Assembly (NCBI RefSeq): GCF_001590685.1
Contig: NZ_CP014616.1
Coordinates: 1,921,001 to 1,985,000 of the forward strand
Source of the DNA: Sporosarcina psychrophila
GTDB lineage: Bacteria; Bacillota; Bacilli; Bacillales_A; Planococcaceae
Direction of reading: 5' to 3'
DNA length: 64,000 nt
The notes beneath the pieces were generated by a model. It saw nothing but the letters and a program-made list of their open reading frames with translations, made no database searches and was not told the DNA's origin. A program made the translations under genes and the position numbers. The stretch's first letter is position 1; every line of letters begins with the position of its first letter. Of this stretch, positions 18,856-28,379 are shown one piece after another.

Positions 18856-18905
18856 AAACTTGAAAAGGTCGATTTCTCGTATGGGAAATCGACCTTTTCA
18901 AGTTT
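18856..18905. terminator. Perfect 21-bp hairpin between convergent genes
   Basis: The arms 18856-18876 and 18885-18905 are exact reverse complements around an 8-nt loop, with AAACTTGAAAAGG at the 5' end. The hairpin lies between the convergent VOC gene and niaR and probably stops transcription in both directions, although T-runs lie inside the stem rather than after it. Confidence 0.7.
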
Positions 18906-18951
18906 GTATGCTATTTGCACCGAATGAAAATATAACTCCCGATTTATTTTT

Positions 18952-19491
18952 TCATTCGACGAGAATATCAGCTTTTCTAAGTGCTTCTTCCGCTTTTCTG
19001 ATATATTCTTCGTCGTCCGCCAATACCGTATGAAGATGAATACCACCTTCTGTTAGCTTTGATAAATAAATTGCATCTGCCTCTTTGATTCGCTTGATGA
19101 ATTCTTTTACTTCATTCCGATTGGAAACCATTATTGACGCACTAAGATCTCCATAGACAGGATGCTCAATTTTGACGTCCTTTACTGTAACGCCGTTATC
19201 GACAAAAATGTTCAACTCTTCCATCGTTTGGTCCGGAGTATGTTTGCAAACAATCGTCTTTTCGATTCTCTGGGGTGCCGCTTGCACATGCATATAAATA
19301 TAGCCCTGACTTGTTGCGACAATAGGTTCGTTTTTTGCTTTCAGCAATGTAATATCTCCAACAATCACCTGACGGCTGACATTTGTCATTTCTCCGAGTA
19401 TTCTTCCTGTAATAGGTTTATCGGACGTCTGTAACGTATCGACGATTAATTGGCGACGTTCATCCCCAAGAATTTTTTCGTTTTCATTCAT
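18952..19491 (-). CDS. niaR: Niacin-responsive transcriptional repressor NiaR (YrxA)
   Basis: The 179-residue protein has an N-terminal winged helix-turn-helix (GRILGEMTNVSRQVIVGDITLLKAK) and a C-terminal 3H domain with its conserved histidines (CKHTPD, KIEHPVYGDL, GGIHLHTV), which binds nicotinic acid with a metal. ATG 19491 is preceded by GAGGTGG at seven bases; the upstream frame to 19509 lacks a site. NiaR represses NAD synthesis and niacin transport genes. None of these is adjacent, so it acts in trans here. Confidence 0.93.
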   Translation of the reverse strand: MNENEKILGDERRQLIVDTLQTSDKPITGRILGEMTNVSRQVIVGDITLLKAKNEPIVATSQGYIYMHVQAAPQRIEKTIVCKHTPDQTMEELNIFVDNGVTVKDVKIEHPVYGDLSASIMVSNRNEVKEFIKRIKEADAIYLSKLTEGGIHLHTVLADDEEYIRKAEEALRKADILVE

Positions 19492-19555
19492 TATATAACC
19501 ACCTCGCATAGCTATTTTACCATATTTAACGTATGTATAACCCTAAATGATAGCT

Positions 19556-19882
19556 CTATATATGTTGACCAAATGAATACGGCGTATGCGCATTACAAAG
19601 GCTTTTGGGAGGCCACTGAAAAAGTCCCAATACTTAGAACTAATTAGAATTCCCGCCAATATCGCTTCGACGCTTTGTGCATGCCTCCCGCGATAAGCCA
19701 GAAAGAAGACCGCTTGGGAGGGATTGAACTGCATCCCTCCTTAGTCTTATCGCTCCGGCTACCACGAAGTCGCGCCTTCGCTGAGCGCCAAGCGTTCTAC
19801 AACCTAATATCCGGAATTACAACTCTCTCCTTATTGAGCGTCACAGCAGGTTCAATGGGATTCATTAATTCAACATATATAG
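19556..19882 (-). repeat. MITE-like repeat copy C, most complete element
   Basis: This 327-bp element has 25-bp terminal inverted repeats: the left end 19556-19580 starts CTATATATGTTGACC, and the right end 19858-19882 reads CTATATATGTTGAATTAATG on the other strand, with 21 of 25 positions matching. No clear target duplication is seen. Its left half matches copy D (43373-43542) and its right half matches copy F (43111-43240), both in opposite orientation. Short frames inside it are not genes. Confidence 0.85.
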
Positions 19883-19998
19883 CAAGTAATTTTCGAGTAG
19901 TAATTGAAACAGAGGCTAAAGGTTCCCAGGAAAGTATAAGTATCAGAAAATACATTGTATTCCGCGAACAAGTATGTTAAGGTAATAAAATAATTAAT

Positions 19999-20016
19999 AT
20001 GAAGTCAAAACTTCAT
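19999..20016. promoter_or_regulatory. Candidate operator of the RpiR regulator
   Basis: ATGAAGT-CAAA-ACTTCAT is a perfect 7-bp inverted repeat placed 45 bases before the regulator's start. RpiR/MurR proteins bind such short palindromes, so autoregulation is a reasonable inference. About 115 bases between repeat C and this site show nothing else. Confidence 0.4.
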
Positions 20017-20061
20017 TTGAAAAGATAATGACGGAAGAACTTCAAAAAAGGAAGAGTGAAG

Positions 20062-20916
20062 ATGAAATTAAAGGATCTGATTCACGAGTATTACGACCAA
20101 CTGTCAAAAAGTCAGAAAAAAGTCGCGACTTATATAATCGATAACCCAAGAAATATTGCGATGTCTACGGCACAAGAAATTGGGAAGAAAATCGGTGTCA
20201 GCGAAACGACAGTCATTCGCTTTTGCTATAGCCTGCATCTCTCTGGTTATGGCGAACTACAAAAGGTCATCCGTGAACAATTGCTATTTCAAGAGAGTAG
20301 CTTCACAACATATCAGAAATCTAAACTGGAACTTGAACAGGCACCGCATTTTTTCACAAAAGTGATGGAGCGGGATCGAATAGCGATTGGAGAGACGATG
20401 AAACAAATTAAAGAAGAAGACTACGAAAAGGCAATCGAGCAGCTCTCTCAAGCAGAAACCATTTATATTCTTGGTCTGCGCTCTTCGTATACTGCAGCCA
20501 ATTGGCTCTCATACACGCTTGGTTTAGTGAAAGGAAATGTCAGACTGTTACGACCAGAAACGGAGGATGTAATCCAAACGCTCAGTCAAATGAACGATAA
20601 GTCCGTTGTCATCGCCATTTCGTTTCATCGGTACTTGAAAGAAACAATTCAAATTGCGGAATTGGCACATAGACAACAAGCTTTCATTATCGGAATTACT
20701 GATTCAATGTTAGCCCCGATTCATACATTCAGTGATTTGTTATTTCCAATTTATTCGCCTAACAAGTCGACGCTCGATGCAACGGCTTCTCTATTTTCAT
20801 TCATGAATGCGATTATTGCAGGATTGTCCGTGAAGGAGAAGGACAGTTTCGAAAAAAGACGTGAAACGTATCAATCGATACCAAGCGATTTCTTATTTGT
20901 TGAAGGAGTTGATTGA
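20062..20916 (+). CDS. MurR/RpiR family transcriptional regulator
   Basis: The 284-residue protein has the HTH_6 DNA-binding domain (STAQEIGKKIGVSETTVIRFCY, residues 35-55) and a SIS domain (about 120-250; TIYILGLRSSYTAANWL), which usually senses a phosphosugar or amino sugar. ATG 20062 follows AAGGAAG; an in-frame GTG lies at 20056. It heads a four-gene run with an M20 hydrolase, a GNAT and an N-acylamino acid racemase, so it probably controls D-amino acid use. The SIS ligand might be a cell-wall-derived muropeptide or sugar. Confidence 0.9.
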   Translation: MKLKDLIHEYYDQLSKSQKKVATYIIDNPRNIAMSTAQEIGKKIGVSETTVIRFCYSLHLSGYGELQKVIREQLLFQESSFTTYQKSKLELEQAPHFFTKVMERDRIAIGETMKQIKEEDYEKAIEQLSQAETIYILGLRSSYTAANWLSYTLGLVKGNVRLLRPETEDVIQTLSQMNDKSVVIAISFHRYLKETIQIAELAHRQQAFIIGITDSMLAPIHTFSDLLFPIYSPNKSTLDATASLFSFMNAIIAGLSVKEKDSFEKRRETYQSIPSDFLFVEGVD

Positions 20917-20918
20917 AA

Positions 20919-22055
20919 ATGAAAGCAGTGTTACAAGAAATGAAGCCGATTGTTGAAAAGGTTTTTAACCATTTACACTCACATCCTGAAATTAGTTGGC
21001 AGGAATTTGAGACGACAAATTATTTGCAACATTTGTTAGAGAATGAAGGATTTCAAGTTACGACATTCGACGATTCAACGGGACTTGTAGTAACACTGGG
21101 GTCTGGTGATCCTTGTATTGGACTTCGAACAGATATCGATGCACTCTGGCAGGAAGTGGATGGGGTCTTTCAAGCGAACCATTCATGCGGACATGATGCG
21201 CATATGACGATTGCAATTGGCGCTTTACTCGTTTTGAAAAAGCTTAGGTATCCGAAAAACGGGCGACTAAAAGTGATTTTTCAACCAGCTGAGGAAAAGG
21301 GGACGGGCGCATTATCATTTGTGGAAAAAGGGATCGTTGACGATATCGACTATTTGTATGGTGTCCATCTCCGTCCGATTCAAGAAATCGGTCATGGCTA
21401 TGCATCCCCAGCCATTATGCATGGTGCTGCAAAAATGATTAAAGGAACAATCGTGGGGACAGATGCGCATGGAGCAAGACCGCATCTTGGACAAAACGCC
21501 ATAGAAGTGATGGCACTTCTCGTACAGGCAATCCACTCCATCCACGTTGACCCAATGGTCCCGCATTCTGCAAAAATGACGATGTTCCAAGCGGGTGGAG
21601 AGTCAGCCAACATCATTCCCGGAAGTGCAGTATTTAGTCTGGATTTACGCGCCCAAACAAACGTGGTTATGGACAAACTGATGAATTTAGTTGATAAAGC
21701 GATTAGTTCGGTTGCAGAACTGTCTGATGTTATCATTAATTATGAAATAATCGCGGAAATTGCAGCTGCCCAAGTCGATGACACTGCTGTCGAAATGATG
21801 GCACAAGCGATAAGGGAAACAGTTGGGGAACAATTTTTGGTGCCGCCTATTGTCACACCAGGCGGAGAAGACTTCCATTACTACACATTAAAAAGACCTT
21901 CTGTTAAAGCGACAATGCTCGGTCTTGGCTGCGACTTATCGCCAGGCCTTCATCATCCCAACATGACATTCAATCATGATAGTATACTGACCGGAATTGA
22001 AATACTCGTTCGAACGGTCATCCATTCATTCGGGCAGTTAGAGAGAAGGAAGTGA
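20919..22055 (+). CDS. M20 family N-acyl-L-amino acid hydrolase
   Basis: The 378-residue protein shows metallopeptidase M20D features: HSCGHDAHM and QPAEEKGTGALSF for metal and catalytic Glu, a dimerisation domain in the middle, and GGEDFHYY near the end. ATG 20919 follows AAGGAG at ten bases. Members hydrolyse hippurate, N-acetyl or N-succinyl amino acids. Beside an N-acylamino acid racemase and a GNAT, the likely substrate is an N-succinyl-L-amino acid, releasing the free L form. An N-terminal motif that usually reads GLRADMDAL is here GLRTDIDAL, a conservative change. Confidence 0.92.
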   Translation: MKAVLQEMKPIVEKVFNHLHSHPEISWQEFETTNYLQHLLENEGFQVTTFDDSTGLVVTLGSGDPCIGLRTDIDALWQEVDGVFQANHSCGHDAHMTIAIGALLVLKKLRYPKNGRLKVIFQPAEEKGTGALSFVEKGIVDDIDYLYGVHLRPIQEIGHGYASPAIMHGAAKMIKGTIVGTDAHGARPHLGQNAIEVMALLVQAIHSIHVDPMVPHSAKMTMFQAGGESANIIPGSAVFSLDLRAQTNVVMDKLMNLVDKAISSVAELSDVIINYEIIAEIAAAQVDDTAVEMMAQAIRETVGEQFLVPPIVTPGGEDFHYYTLKRPSVKATMLGLGCDLSPGLHHPNMTFNHDSILTGIEILVRTVIHSFGQLERRK

Positions 22056-22060
22056 ACCAA

Positions 22061-22903
22061 ATGGACGTCAACCTATCCATTCGCAAACTAGAAACCAATG
22101 AAGACATGCGCCTGGTCCAATCGCTTGAACGAGCAATCTGGGGCCTTGAACCGATACCGACTCATCAAACCTATACAGCAGCGAAAAATGGCGGGTTATT
22201 GTTAGGCGCTTTCTTAGGTGATGAAATCGTTGGCTTTTCATATGGTTTTCCGGGTTTCACCAATGGTAAGCCGTATTTATGTTCACATATGCTTGGCATT
22301 CTTCCGAACTATCAACTGATGGGAATCGGAAAGTTGCTAAAGGATGAACAGCTTAAAATTGCCAAGGAAATGGGATACAATTTGATTACTTGGACATTCG
22401 ATCCATTGGAAAGTCGCAATGCTTATTTAAATGTGTCGAAACTGTACGCAATTTGTGATACTTATTTAGTGAATTGTTACGGTGAAATGGAAGATGGTTT
22501 GAACAAAGGATTACCATCAGACCGTCTTCAAGTCGAATGGTGGGTTTCGAGCGAAAGGGTCGAGGACAAGTGGACACCGCAAGTTTCCGACTATGATCGA
22601 CCATTTATAGTTGAGAAATCCCATAAAGGAAATCCAACACTAGTTGTGGATTCGGAAAATGTCCTGTTAAACAGTGTTGGTGTTGAAGTTCCGGTACCAG
22701 AACAATTTCAGTCGATCAAAAAGAATGAACCTGAACTAGCGCTCGACTGGCGATTGAAAATAAGGACCGTTTTTCAATCGTTATTTGGTTCTGGCTATGC
22801 GCTTGTAGGAGTGAATAGGTCTGAAGAAGGCGTTCATTATTATCAATTTGTAAAAAGAAACACAATTCCACTGACAATAAAAAATAGAGGAGAATCCGAA
22901 TGA
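22061..22903 (+). CDS. GNAT acyltransferase of the COG3375 type, probable D-amino acid N-succinyltransferase
   Basis: The 280-residue protein has an N-terminal GNAT domain ([60 protein letters not shown]) and a C-terminal half specific to this subfamily. ATG 22061 follows AAGGAA at about eight bases. Homologues commonly sit beside NSAR/OSBS racemases. In Geobacillus kaustophilus the equivalent protein was reported to succinylate D-amino acids from succinyl-CoA, and that role is inferred here from context. It overlaps the racemase start by four bases (ATGA). Confidence 0.85.
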   Translation: MDVNLSIRKLETNEDMRLVQSLERAIWGLEPIPTHQTYTAAKNGGLLLGAFLGDEIVGFSYGFPGFTNGKPYLCSHMLGILPNYQLMGIGKLLKDEQLKIAKEMGYNLITWTFDPLESRNAYLNVSKLYAICDTYLVNCYGEMEDGLNKGLPSDRLQVEWWVSSERVEDKWTPQVSDYDRPFIVEKSHKGNPTLVVDSENVLLNSVGVEVPVPEQFQSIKKNEPELALDWRLKIRTVFQSLFGSGYALVGVNRSEEGVHYYQFVKRNTIPLTIKNRGESE

Positions 22904-24012
22904 TTATAAAAGAAATCAACATCCGAAAAATGAAAATGAGAATGAAGCACCCGTTCACAACTAGTTTTGGTACGTTCCAAGATAAAGATTTTCTGTTACT
23001 TGAAGTGAAAGATGAGCTGGGTAATACGGGATGGGGGGAGTCAGTGGCATTTCACTCGCCTTGGTACAGCGAAGAAACACTTGAAACGAATTTACATATG
23101 ATCCGTGATTTTCTGATACCTATCGTATTAGGAAGGGAAATCGGACATCCCGACGAAGTAAGTGAATTGTTCGCTGCAATCCGTAAAAATAATATGGCGA
23201 AATCCACTTTGGAAGGCGCAATTTGGGATCTTTATGCTAAGCGTAACAAATTGACATTGGCGAAGGCTCTTGGTGGCGAACGCGATAAAATTGAAGTGGG
23301 TATCAGTATCGGGATCCATGAAAATATTGCTAATCTAGTCGAAACGGTACGTGGTTTTGTGGAAGAGGGATACAAGCGTATTAAAGTGAAAATCAAACCG
23401 GGCTATGACGTTGATGTAATCCGCGAGTTGCGCAAGAATTTCCCGGATGTGCCACTTATGGCAGATGCCAACTCGGCTTATACATTGGACGACATTGAAC
23501 TTCTCAAACAGCTGGATGAATTTAACTTGACGATGATTGAACAGCCGCTTGCTTCAGACGATATTATCGACCATGCGAAATTACAAAAACAATTGAAAAC
23601 ACCAATCTGTTTGGATGAAAGCATTCACTCCCTTGAAGATACACGAAAAGCGATTGAGCTTGGTAGTACGCAAATCATTAACATTAAAATCGGTCGTGTT
23701 GGAGGTCTTACTGAAGCGAAGAAAATTCATGATTATTGCATGGAACGTCAAATACCTGTTTGGTGCGGCGGAATGCTGGAATCAGGAATCGGCCGTGCGC
23801 ATAATGTAGCGCTCACAACACTTCCAAACTTCATATTACCAGGCGACACTGCTGGATCCTCACGTTACTGGGAGGAAGACGTTATTACTCCAGAAGTTGT
23901 AGTGGAGGACGGCTATATTACTGTTCCAACCGCATATGGAATAGGTTACGAACCCAACTTGAAAGCTATGAATAAATTCACGGTAGACGAGTTACACTTC
24001 AAAGCTGAATGA
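22900..24012 (+). CDS. N-acyl/N-succinylamino acid racemase (OSBS-like enolase superfamily)
   Basis: The 370-residue protein has the MLE-subgroup enolase signature: catalytic pair KVKIKPG, metal ligands in MADANSA, MIEQPL and LDESI, the second catalytic Lys in [14 protein letters not shown], and [13 protein letters not shown]. The family includes o-succinylbenzoate synthase (MenC) and N-succinylamino acid racemase. No menaquinone genes are near, while an acyltransferase and an M20 hydrolase are, so racemase use is favoured. AGAGGAG precedes ATG 22900. It is the last gene of the operon. Confidence 0.9.
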   Translation: MIIKEINIRKMKMRMKHPFTTSFGTFQDKDFLLLEVKDELGNTGWGESVAFHSPWYSEETLETNLHMIRDFLIPIVLGREIGHPDEVSELFAAIRKNNMAKSTLEGAIWDLYAKRNKLTLAKALGGERDKIEVGISIGIHENIANLVETVRGFVEEGYKRIKVKIKPGYDVDVIRELRKNFPDVPLMADANSAYTLDDIELLKQLDEFNLTMIEQPLASDDIIDHAKLQKQLKTPICLDESIHSLEDTRKAIELGSTQIINIKIGRVGGLTEAKKIHDYCMERQIPVWCGGMLESGIGRAHNVALTTLPNFILPGDTAGSSRYWEEDVITPEVVVEDGYITVPTAYGIGYEPNLKAMNKFTVDELHFKAE

Positions 24013-24149
24013 GGTGTGATGAGAAAGGCTGAATAGGTGTAGGGAAGGATGACTTAAATCGTCCTTTCTGATTGGAGAAATCAGAAAATAAAATCTATTG
24101 TAGTAGTTTGACTATAAAGAGACACTGCGGCTAAAACGGGGGATGAGTA

Positions 24150-25220
24150 ATGAGAAAAAGTTTTCAAATCGCTGGAGCTTTTATCGGAGTGATTGTTGGA
24201 GCAGGATTTGCATCAGGTCAGGAAATTTTACAGTTTTTCACTAGTTTTGGACCAATTAGTATCGTTGGAACACTTGTAGCAACTGTCTTATTTGCATTTT
24301 TAGGGATGAACTTGACACAATTGGGAAGTCGTTTGCAAACTAAGTCTCATCAACGTGTAATCTATCATATATGTGGTCGTTATTTAGGGGTACTTGTTGA
24401 TGTTATTATTACATTTTTCCTTTTCGGGGTAACTGTAGTCATGTTCTCAGGGGCTGGCGCAATTTTTGAACAGCAATTTGGCATTCCTAGTTTCATTGGA
24501 AGTATTTTGATGGCGATTGTAACCATATTGACGGTAACGTTGAGTGTTCAAAAAGTGATTACACTCATCGGAGCATTTACTCCGTTTTTACTATTAATAG
24601 TGATCGTAATTACAGTTTACTCATTAATAAATTTTGACTTTGCTACTGCTGATCTGTCAGCCGCTGTTGTCACTCAAAATAGAGGTGCATCCCATTGGCT
24701 ACTGGGCGCAATTTTATATGTCTCTTATAATTTGGCAGCTGGAGCCGCGATGCTCACGGTTATGGGTGGCACTGTAAAGGATGAGAAGGTTGCGGCATGG
24801 GGTGGAATCATCGGTGGTCTTGGATTGGGACTACTCATCCTGCTTATCAATGTCTCAATGCTGACTCAGTTAAAAGCGATTGCAAGTGTACCGATGCCAA
24901 TGCTGTTTTTGGCAAATAATATTAGCCCTATAATGGGGGCAATTATGTCCATTATCTTATTGGGGATGATTTACAATACAGCGGTTGGAATGTTATACGC
25001 ATTTTCAGCTCGTATCGTTAAAACTGAAACAGTGCGTTTTAAAGGTGCCGTTACAATTTTTGGTGTAGCTGCGTTCGGCGCGAGTTTTATTGGATTCATC
25101 ACACTTGTTGGTACTGTCTATCCAGTGATGGGTTACCTAGGTTTCACATTAATTGCTGCAATTATTTTCACATGGGCAAGAAAAAAAGGAACAGTTGGTA
25201 AAATAGATTCTTCGAATTAA
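24150..25220 (+). CDS. YkvI family membrane transporter-like protein
   Basis: The 356-residue protein has about ten membrane helices and the YkvI start (FQIAGAFIGVIVGAGFASGQEILQFF), with a glycine-rich first helix like APC-superfamily transporters. The substrate is unknown; amino acids are likely by fold. ACGGGGGATGAG precedes the ATG. It is followed by 500 bases without a gene, which contain a decayed T-box whose terminator hairpin could now end this transcript. Confidence 0.86.
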   Translation: MRKSFQIAGAFIGVIVGAGFASGQEILQFFTSFGPISIVGTLVATVLFAFLGMNLTQLGSRLQTKSHQRVIYHICGRYLGVLVDVIITFFLFGVTVVMFSGAGAIFEQQFGIPSFIGSILMAIVTILTVTLSVQKVITLIGAFTPFLLLIVIVITVYSLINFDFATADLSAAVVTQNRGASHWLLGAILYVSYNLAAGAAMLTVMGGTVKDEKVAAWGGIIGGLGLGLLILLINVSMLTQLKAIASVPMPMLFLANNISPIMGAIMSIILLGMIYNTAVGMLYAFSARIVKTETVRFKGAVTIFGVAAFGASFIGFITLVGTVYPVMGYLGFTLIAAIIFTWARKKGTVGKIDSSN

Positions 25221-25269
25221 TTAATGCTTCACAAATAAAATTCAGTATTGTTTGGTTATTTGAAACTAT

Positions 25270-25461
25270 CGGTAATTGAGTGGTGAAGAAGGAGTAATAT
25301 GTGGCAATAAGGTGTGAAAGAGAATAGGATTTATCAGCTAGCGAATCCCAACATCACAAACTCCTGCATTTGCCTTCGTAATCTTATGCAAAAACATAGA
25401 GGGAATTATCGCCGCGAAAGTTAAGCCCTTTCGTCCTTAATACCAGGACGATTGGGCTTTT
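25270..25461 (+). promoter_or_regulatory. Vestigial T-box leader (non-functional)
   Basis: The segment aligns with the intact T-box at 28110-28347. It keeps the closing stem (GAAGG 25288-25292 with CCTTC 25373-25377), GATTTATCAGCT-like and CTTCGTAATCTTATGCAAAA parts, and an intact terminator (AAGCCC 25423-25428 with GGGCTTTT 25454-25461, inner CGTCCT/AGGACG). The specifier loop is about three bases shorter, so no codon can be assigned. The T-box core has shrunk from AATTATGGTGGTACCGCGGAAG-type sequence (see 28281-28302) to GAATTATCGCCGCGAAAG, losing the bulge that pairs with tRNA NCCA. No amino acid gene follows; 25462-25718 holds only the promoter region of the next gene. Confidence 0.75.
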
Positions 25462-25718
25462 ACTGGGTATAGGAAGAAGAGAATGTGGGTTTGCTACTTT
25501 TTACAACAATAACAAAATAGTAATATCTTAGATTGCAGAATGTTATTGTTAACGGATTGAACATGTGTTGATTAACCAAAGTTAACCTGAAGATAGGAAC
25601 TTTTTTCGAAATGCTGTGAAATAATCTTGAAGGTAGAATGGAACAGGTTGACACATGATTATATAGAACTATAATTAGTAGAGATTTATCTTATAATAGT
25701 TGTAAAGGAGAACCGATT

Positions 25719-27758
25719 TTGTTTACTCATCCTTCCATGGAATCATATAGTGTAGTTGTTGGTGAATACTCTTTTTCAATCATTCTTTTGTCCGTTATCA
25801 TTGCGAGCTTTGCTTCCTATACCGCGATATCCATGAATGAGCGAATGCAAGAGAATAGCTTTTTTCATCGAAATTTGTGGCTCATATTAGCATCGGTTGC
25901 TTTGGGGTTCGGGATATGGTCCATGCATTTTATTGGAATGGGTGCCTATTTATTACCCATTTCGATGACTTACAAACCTGAGCTCACATTTTTGTCGATT
26001 ATTCCAGCAATTGCAAGTTCATTTTTAGTGTTTACTTTAGTCAACCGCACGCGAAAAACGATTGGATTAAGTTTGATTTCGGGTGTCGCAATGGGAATTG
26101 GTATCTCTGCCATGCATTATATTGGGATGGCGTCTATGGAATCAGATGCTATCTATACATATGATCGCACAATTTTTACTGCATCTGTGGCGATTGCAAT
26201 TAGTATTTCTTTTATCGCAATCTACATTTTTTCTTCTCTTCAGCATCTTTTGAAAAATAAACTCCTGAAAACAGTTACTTCGCTCGTTATGGGGTTAGCA
26301 ATTTCTAGCATGCATTATACCGGACTCATGGGGACTACTTACTATATTCATCGTGACAAGATTGATAGTCTGCATGAGATTCATCAAATGGATATGAACT
26401 ATCTTAACATTACAGTTTCAATTGGTTTGGGTCTATTACTGCTATTATTACTATTATCGAGTTTTATTGATCGGTATATTGATTACCGCGTAAACTATTT
26501 CGAGTCCTTAACGAGAATCCCAAACAGGCGGAGCTTTGAGAATATGTTGAACAGTCCCTCTTATGATGGAAGTCTTGCAATGTGGTATATCCCCGACATT
26601 GAAAAAATCAATGTTGAACAAGGGTATATTTTCGGAGACAAAGTTATTCAGTATTTGGGTCGTTTTTTCTCTCAGTGGTCATCATCCTCTATGAAACTTT
26701 ACCAGCTTCAGGGCAAGCGTTTTGTCTTTCTTTTTCAGGGGGTGGACGGAATCGTTGAGTTTGAACGCACCATGAATAAGGTTGCAGAGCAACTTAAAGC
26801 ACTGACTGAAATCGATGGCAAATTAATTAAGATTGAAGCGGTCTGCGCGATGTCAACTACGGAAGAACATCGGGATCCGAAGCGTTTGTATACAGAAGCG
26901 CTTACTGTGTTAGAGCATCCATCGACACGCTATGATTACCAGGTGATTCGTTTTGATAATGCAATCCATTCTCATTCATTCGAAGAAGAAATCCTAGAGA
27001 GTATAGAAGGTGCGATGCACGAAGGACAATTATTCATGGTTTATCAGCCGAAAGTAAGGGCTAGTACTAATGAATTGTCGGGGTTTGAAGCTTTGATTCG
27101 TTGGAAGCATCCGAAATACGGTATGCTATCTCCAGTAACTTTCATACCAATACTTGAACAAAGCACACGAATAGGAGACGTCACGAACTGGATAATCGAG
27201 CAAGTTTGCAAACAGATTGCAGAGTGGGGAAAAACGACTTTCCAAGTACACCCCGTTTCAATTAATATTCCTGGGGATTATGTTACATCACCAATCCTAC
27301 TTAATGTATTAACGGAAATGGTGAAAAAGTATAAGTTGGAACCGTATAATTTAGAATTAGAAATTACGGAAACGAGTGTAGTGAATTCGATTGAAGATGC
27401 GGTGAAAGCCCTCAATACGTTTCGAGAAAAAGGTTTTTCTGTAGCATTGGATGATTTCGGAACAGGAGTTTCATCTTTGTCTTACTTGAAAAGATTGCCG
27501 ATTTCGACTTTGAAAATAGATAAGTCATTTATTGACGATGTACCACAATCTGAGAAAGATTCATCTATTCTCAAGGCAATTCTCGCAATCGGTCGAACGT
27601 TAAATTTAGATATTGTACTAGAAGGTGTAGAAACTGAAGAGCAAGTACAATTTCTAAGCCAAGAGTCGGAGTCGTTAATCTTCCAAGGCTATTATTTTGC
27701 TAAGCCAATGACTTCGACAGAACTTTTGAATTGGTTAGCGCAGCGCAAGCCGGTTTAA
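25719..27758 (+). CDS. MHYT-GGDEF(degenerate)-EAL cyclic-di-GMP phosphodiesterase
   Basis: The 679-residue protein has seven membrane helices with three MHYT motifs (SMHFIGM near 68, AMHYIGM near 131, SMHYTGL near 194), then a GGDEF fold from about 265 to 395 with QGKRF in place of GGDEF, then a full EAL domain (GFEALIRW, ELEITETS, ALDDFGTGVSSL, TLKIDKSFID). It should hydrolyse c-di-GMP in response to a gas or redox signal sensed by the MHYT domain, with the degenerate GGDEF perhaps binding GTP. TTG 25719 follows AAAGGAGAA. It stands alone. Confidence 0.93.
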   Translation: MFTHPSMESYSVVVGEYSFSIILLSVIIASFASYTAISMNERMQENSFFHRNLWLILASVALGFGIWSMHFIGMGAYLLPISMTYKPELTFLSIIPAIASSFLVFTLVNRTRKTIGLSLISGVAMGIGISAMHYIGMASMESDAIYTYDRTIFTASVAIAISISFIAIYIFSSLQHLLKNKLLKTVTSLVMGLAISSMHYTGLMGTTYYIHRDKIDSLHEIHQMDMNYLNITVSIGLGLLLLLLLLSSFIDRYIDYRVNYFESLTRIPNRRSFENMLNSPSYDGSLAMWYIPDIEKINVEQGYIFGDKVIQYLGRFFSQWSSSSMKLYQLQGKRFVFLFQGVDGIVEFERTMNKVAEQLKALTEIDGKLIKIEAVCAMSTTEEHRDPKRLYTEALTVLEHPSTRYDYQVIRFDNAIHSHSFEEEILESIEGAMHEGQLFMVYQPKVRASTNELSGFEALIRWKHPKYGMLSPVTFIPILEQSTRIGDVTNWIIEQVCKQIAEWGKTTFQVHPVSINIPGDYVTSPILLNVLTEMVKKYKLEPYNLELEITETSVVNSIEDAVKALNTFREKGFSVALDDFGTGVSSLSYLKRLPISTLKIDKSFIDDVPQSEKDSSILKAILAIGRTLNLDIVLEGVETEEQVQFLSQESESLIFQGYYFAKPMTSTELLNWLAQRKPV

Positions 27759-28060
27759 TTTTAAGAAACTATGCTGAATGGTTTAAAAGATTAAATGTTA
27801 TGGATAATCTATAGGGTGCTCTAAATAGTTGAAAAACGTTCTAAGCTTGAACTAACGAAAAAATGTATAAGAAATTCGTTCTATTCGCAATTCTACCTGT
27901 TGTTCTCGTCACCATCTTGCTCATAATAAAATGAACTTCAATACCTGAAAAGGCACCGACATATGGGAGTATTACTATTTGTCATTACTTTAGAGGGGCA
28001 GTGACGATATTCATTGTCCGATCATAATATCTGAAGTAAAAGTAGTTCACTTATACACGC

Positions 28061-28088
28061 TTGACAATTCAGTTAAGTGTTGTATGAT
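28061..28088 (+). promoter_or_regulatory. Sigma-A promoter of the proBA T-box transcript
   Basis: TTGACA (28061-28066), a 16-nt spacer and TATGAT (28083-28088) lie just before the T-box leader. The 300 bases between 27759 and this point show no gene beyond a 23-codon hydrophobic frame at 27863-27934 without a ribosome site. Confidence 0.7.
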
Positions 28089-28109
28089 TGTTTAAAATCT
28101 TCTAAAACT

Positions 28110-28347
28110 TGAACGGTGATGAAGGATTACTATGCGAATCCATGTTGTGAAAGAGAGCGGAATTTATCAGCTGGAAGATTCCGTCACGACAATCGCAGAA
28201 CCTACCTTCGTAGTCTTATGTAAAACATAGGCGCCCCCCTCGGCGTTATGGGGATAAGTGGGATGTGTTCGCATGCATCCAATTATGGTGGTACCGCGGA
28301 AGCTAAGCCCTTTCGTCCTTAATATCAGGACGAGTGGGCTTTTTTTG
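28110..28347 (+). promoter_or_regulatory. T-box riboswitch, proline (CCU) specifier
   Basis: Stem I is closed by GAAGG (28121-28125) with CCTTC (28205-28209). A second helix TGCG (28133-28136) with CGCA (28194-28197) frames the specifier loop GAACCTA, with CCT at 28201-28203, a proline codon. The T-box sequence with its UGGN bulge lies at 28281-28302 and contains TGGTGGTACCGCGG. The terminator is AAGCCC (28305-28310) with GGGCTT (28336-28341), then a T-run. Uncharged tRNA-Pro would favour antitermination and expression of proBA. Confidence 0.93.
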
Positions 28348-28379
28348 TTTTCCACCACAAGAAGGAATGGGGTATTGGA

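Noticed and set aside
18785..18900. Frame reading EDGWQLLFGKLEKVDFSYG before the 21-bp hairpin
   Set aside because: It is interrupted by a stop and runs into the hairpin; at most a short relic of a lost gene.
27863..27934. 23-residue hydrophobic peptide frame upstream of the proBA promoter
   Set aside because: No ribosome site is present and nothing links it to a neighbour.
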